A DNA stretch of 6,607 nucleotides from Clostridium sp. UBA6758 (GTDB lineage: Bacteria > Bacillota > Clostridia > Clostridiales > Clostridiaceae), in contig DKGY01000060.1 of the NCBI GenBank assembly GCA_002453475.1, forward strand, positions 1 to 6,607, read 5' to 3'. Of this stretch, positions 6,387 to 6,607 are shown piece after piece. The notes under the pieces were generated by a model. The model saw only the letters and a program-made list of their open reading frames with translations. It did no database searches and had not been told where the DNA came from. A program made the position numbers and the translations under genes. Position 1 is the stretch's first letter; every line of letters starts with the position of its first letter.

Positions 6387-6395
6387 TGCTATAAT
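6387..6395 (+). promoter_or_regulatory. Extended -10 promoter of the glutamine synthetase-like gene
   Basis: TGCTATAAT is a perfect extended -10 (TGn plus TATAAT). There is no TTGACA-like element 16-18 bases upstream (the bases there read TATTCA), so transcription may rely on the extended -10 or on an activator. The start would be near 6402, giving a leader of about 34 bases with the ribosome site and no room for a riboswitch. Confidence 0.65.
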
Positions 6396-6435
6396 GCAAA
6401 TATTGAGTACAATTAAAAAAGGGGGCTTATATTAT

Positions 6436-6607
6436 ATGAGTTTATTATTTGTAATACCTACTAATAAACAAAATAAAGAGGAGTTACTAAAAATACTTCA
6501 GCAGCATAAGGAAATAAGATTTGTGTCTTTAGTTGGTATTGACTTTTTAGGTAACGATACGGATGAAAAAATTCCTGTTAAAAATTTCATAGAAGATATT
6601 GATACAT
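6436..6607 (+). CDS. Glutamine synthetase-like protein, N-terminal part (3' end cut off by the window)
   Basis: The frame opens at ATG 6436 and runs off the window after 57 codons. AAAAGGGGG (ending at 6425) lies 10 bases upstream, a good ribosome site apart from one G in place of A. The segment 'IRFVSLVGIDFLGNDTDEKIPVKNF' (shown here only as residues 28-52) follows the pattern of the glutamine synthetase N-terminal beta-grasp: strand, then D-x-x-G, then a basic or acidic stretch, then IP. A helix-forming lead segment, NKEELLKILQQHKE, precedes it, as in many bacterial forms. Glutamine synthetase joins ammonia to glutamate using ATP in the cytoplasm. The catalytic domain lies outside the window, so activity and class cannot be judged; a gamma-glutamylpolyamine-synthetase-like relative remains possible. 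No GlnR/TnrA-type TGTNA-N7-TNACA site was seen upstream. Confidence 0.6.
   Translation, partial: MSLLFVIPTNKQNKEELLKILQQHKEIRFVSLVGIDFLGNDTDEKIPVKNFIEDIDT

Noticed and set aside
1..6607. Mobile element, CRISPR, prophage or toxin-antitoxin content
   Set aside because: No transposase, integrase, repeat array, target-site duplications or paired small ORFs were found; base composition looks uniform.

Overview
The window looks like ordinary chromosomal DNA from a low-GC Firmicute, most likely Clostridium sensu stricto or a close relative. Reasons: very AT-rich sequence, AAGGAGGT-type ribosome binding sites, AGA/AAA/ATA-rich codon use, and gene types common in clostridia. There are no tRNAs, rRNAs, CRISPR arrays, insertion sequences or phage genes.

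Layout. (1) Positions 2-1335, + strand: the 3' part of a PfkB-family sugar kinase, overlapping by 7 bases a complete psuG. Together they form a pseudouridine breakdown operon (kinase, then C-glycosidase giving uracil and ribose 5-phosphate). A hairpin terminator at 1417-1460, readable from both sides, closes it. (2) Positions 1487-1960, - strand: a small multi-pass membrane protein with a GTG start. A candidate promoter and a striking 13-bp perfect dyad (2023-2061) lie upstream. (3) Positions 2127-3881, - strand: a short FtsH-type membrane AAA+ zinc protease with a TTG start, its own terminator, and an AT-rich dyad over its proposed promoter. (4) Positions 4188-6006, - strand: a DEDDh 3'-5' exonuclease followed 37 bases later by a COG1228-type amidohydrolase. 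They are probably cotranscribed from a TTGACA promoter at 6075-6103 and end at a 17-bp-stem terminator at 4098-4135. (5) From 6436, + strand: the first 57 codons of a gene resembling the N-terminal beta-grasp of glutamine synthetase, diverging from the exonuclease across a 429-bp AT-rich gap.

The five transcription units appear functionally independent, covering nucleoside salvage, membrane proteolysis, nucleic-acid and amide hydrolysis, and nitrogen assimilation. I see no convincing new multi-gene system. The points most worth a second look are the dyads upstream of the membrane gene, ftsH-like gene and exonuclease, two of which share the core TCAATATATT, and the divergent FtsH paralogue. 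Function calls rest on motif recognition by eye; no database search was run.
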